From: CAZUFB01 sp048173955
Lineage (GTDB): Bacteria; Actinomycetota; Coriobacteriia; Coriobacteriales; UMGS124
Assembly: GCA_048173955.1 (NCBI GenBank)
Contig: DBEYOB010000021.1
Span: 1-5,536, forward strand
Length of the DNA stretch: 5,536 bases
Reading direction: 5' to 3'
Under the pieces are notes generated by a model, which searched no databases, had not been told where the DNA came from, and saw only the letters and a program-made list of their open reading frames with translations. Numbering within the stretch: position 1 is the stretch's first letter; every line of letters begins with the position of its first letter. Shown here piece by piece: positions 5,506 to 5,536 of the stretch. A program made the position numbers and the translations under genes.

Positions 5506-5536
5506 GCGCCGCTAGTCTCTTGGGCGTCGTACCGGA

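Overview
The window is GC-rich DNA with dense genes, short gaps and strong GGAGG-type ribosome binding sites. The set of genes (a minimal SufC/SufB-type iron-sulfur pair, a PepV-type dipeptidase, a radical SAM protein with an N-terminal PqqD-like segment, and a histidine kinase) resembles what I know from anaerobic high-GC Actinomycetota. My best guess is class Coriobacteriia (Olsenella, Collinsella or Atopobium relatives). This rests on remembered protein families and composition, not on a search.

Layout. Left edge: a 5S rRNA gene on the minus strand (about 54-170) with its own terminator. No 23S lies upstream of it; that side holds the divergent promoter of the next operon. Two hairpins sharing an identical 16-nt core flank the 5S. 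Centre: a plus-strand operon, sufC-sufB-pepV (353-3540). sufC and sufB overlap by 4 nt and pepV follows after 21 nt. The operon has a clear promoter (perfect TATAAT) with two inverted repeats, one in the spacer and one just after the predicted start site. Right: two minus-strand genes face the operon. One is a radical SAM enzyme (3635-4612) with its own promoter. The other is the catalytic half of a histidine kinase (4724 to about 5400), whose N-terminal side is cut by the window edge or replaced.

How the genes fit together. SufC (ATPase) and the 320-residue SufB-like scaffold would form the two-component SmsC/SmsB-type Fe-S assembly machine of anaerobes. No SufD, SufS or SufU is present here. 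The radical SAM protein needs a [4Fe-4S] cluster, so it would be a client of such a machine, but nothing shows co-regulation.

Most unusual region: the right end. Kinase homology stops abruptly inside the H-box, and the phospho-accepting His is not encoded. Immediately beyond lies an array of 23-bp imperfect tandem repeats (about 5406-5505) with a conserved 16-nt core and an exact 9/14 alternation of GCC/GCA motifs. The neighbouring radical SAM protein also lacks the C-terminal SPASM domain that I expect for its family. The right arm therefore looks rearranged or decaying next to an intact operon.
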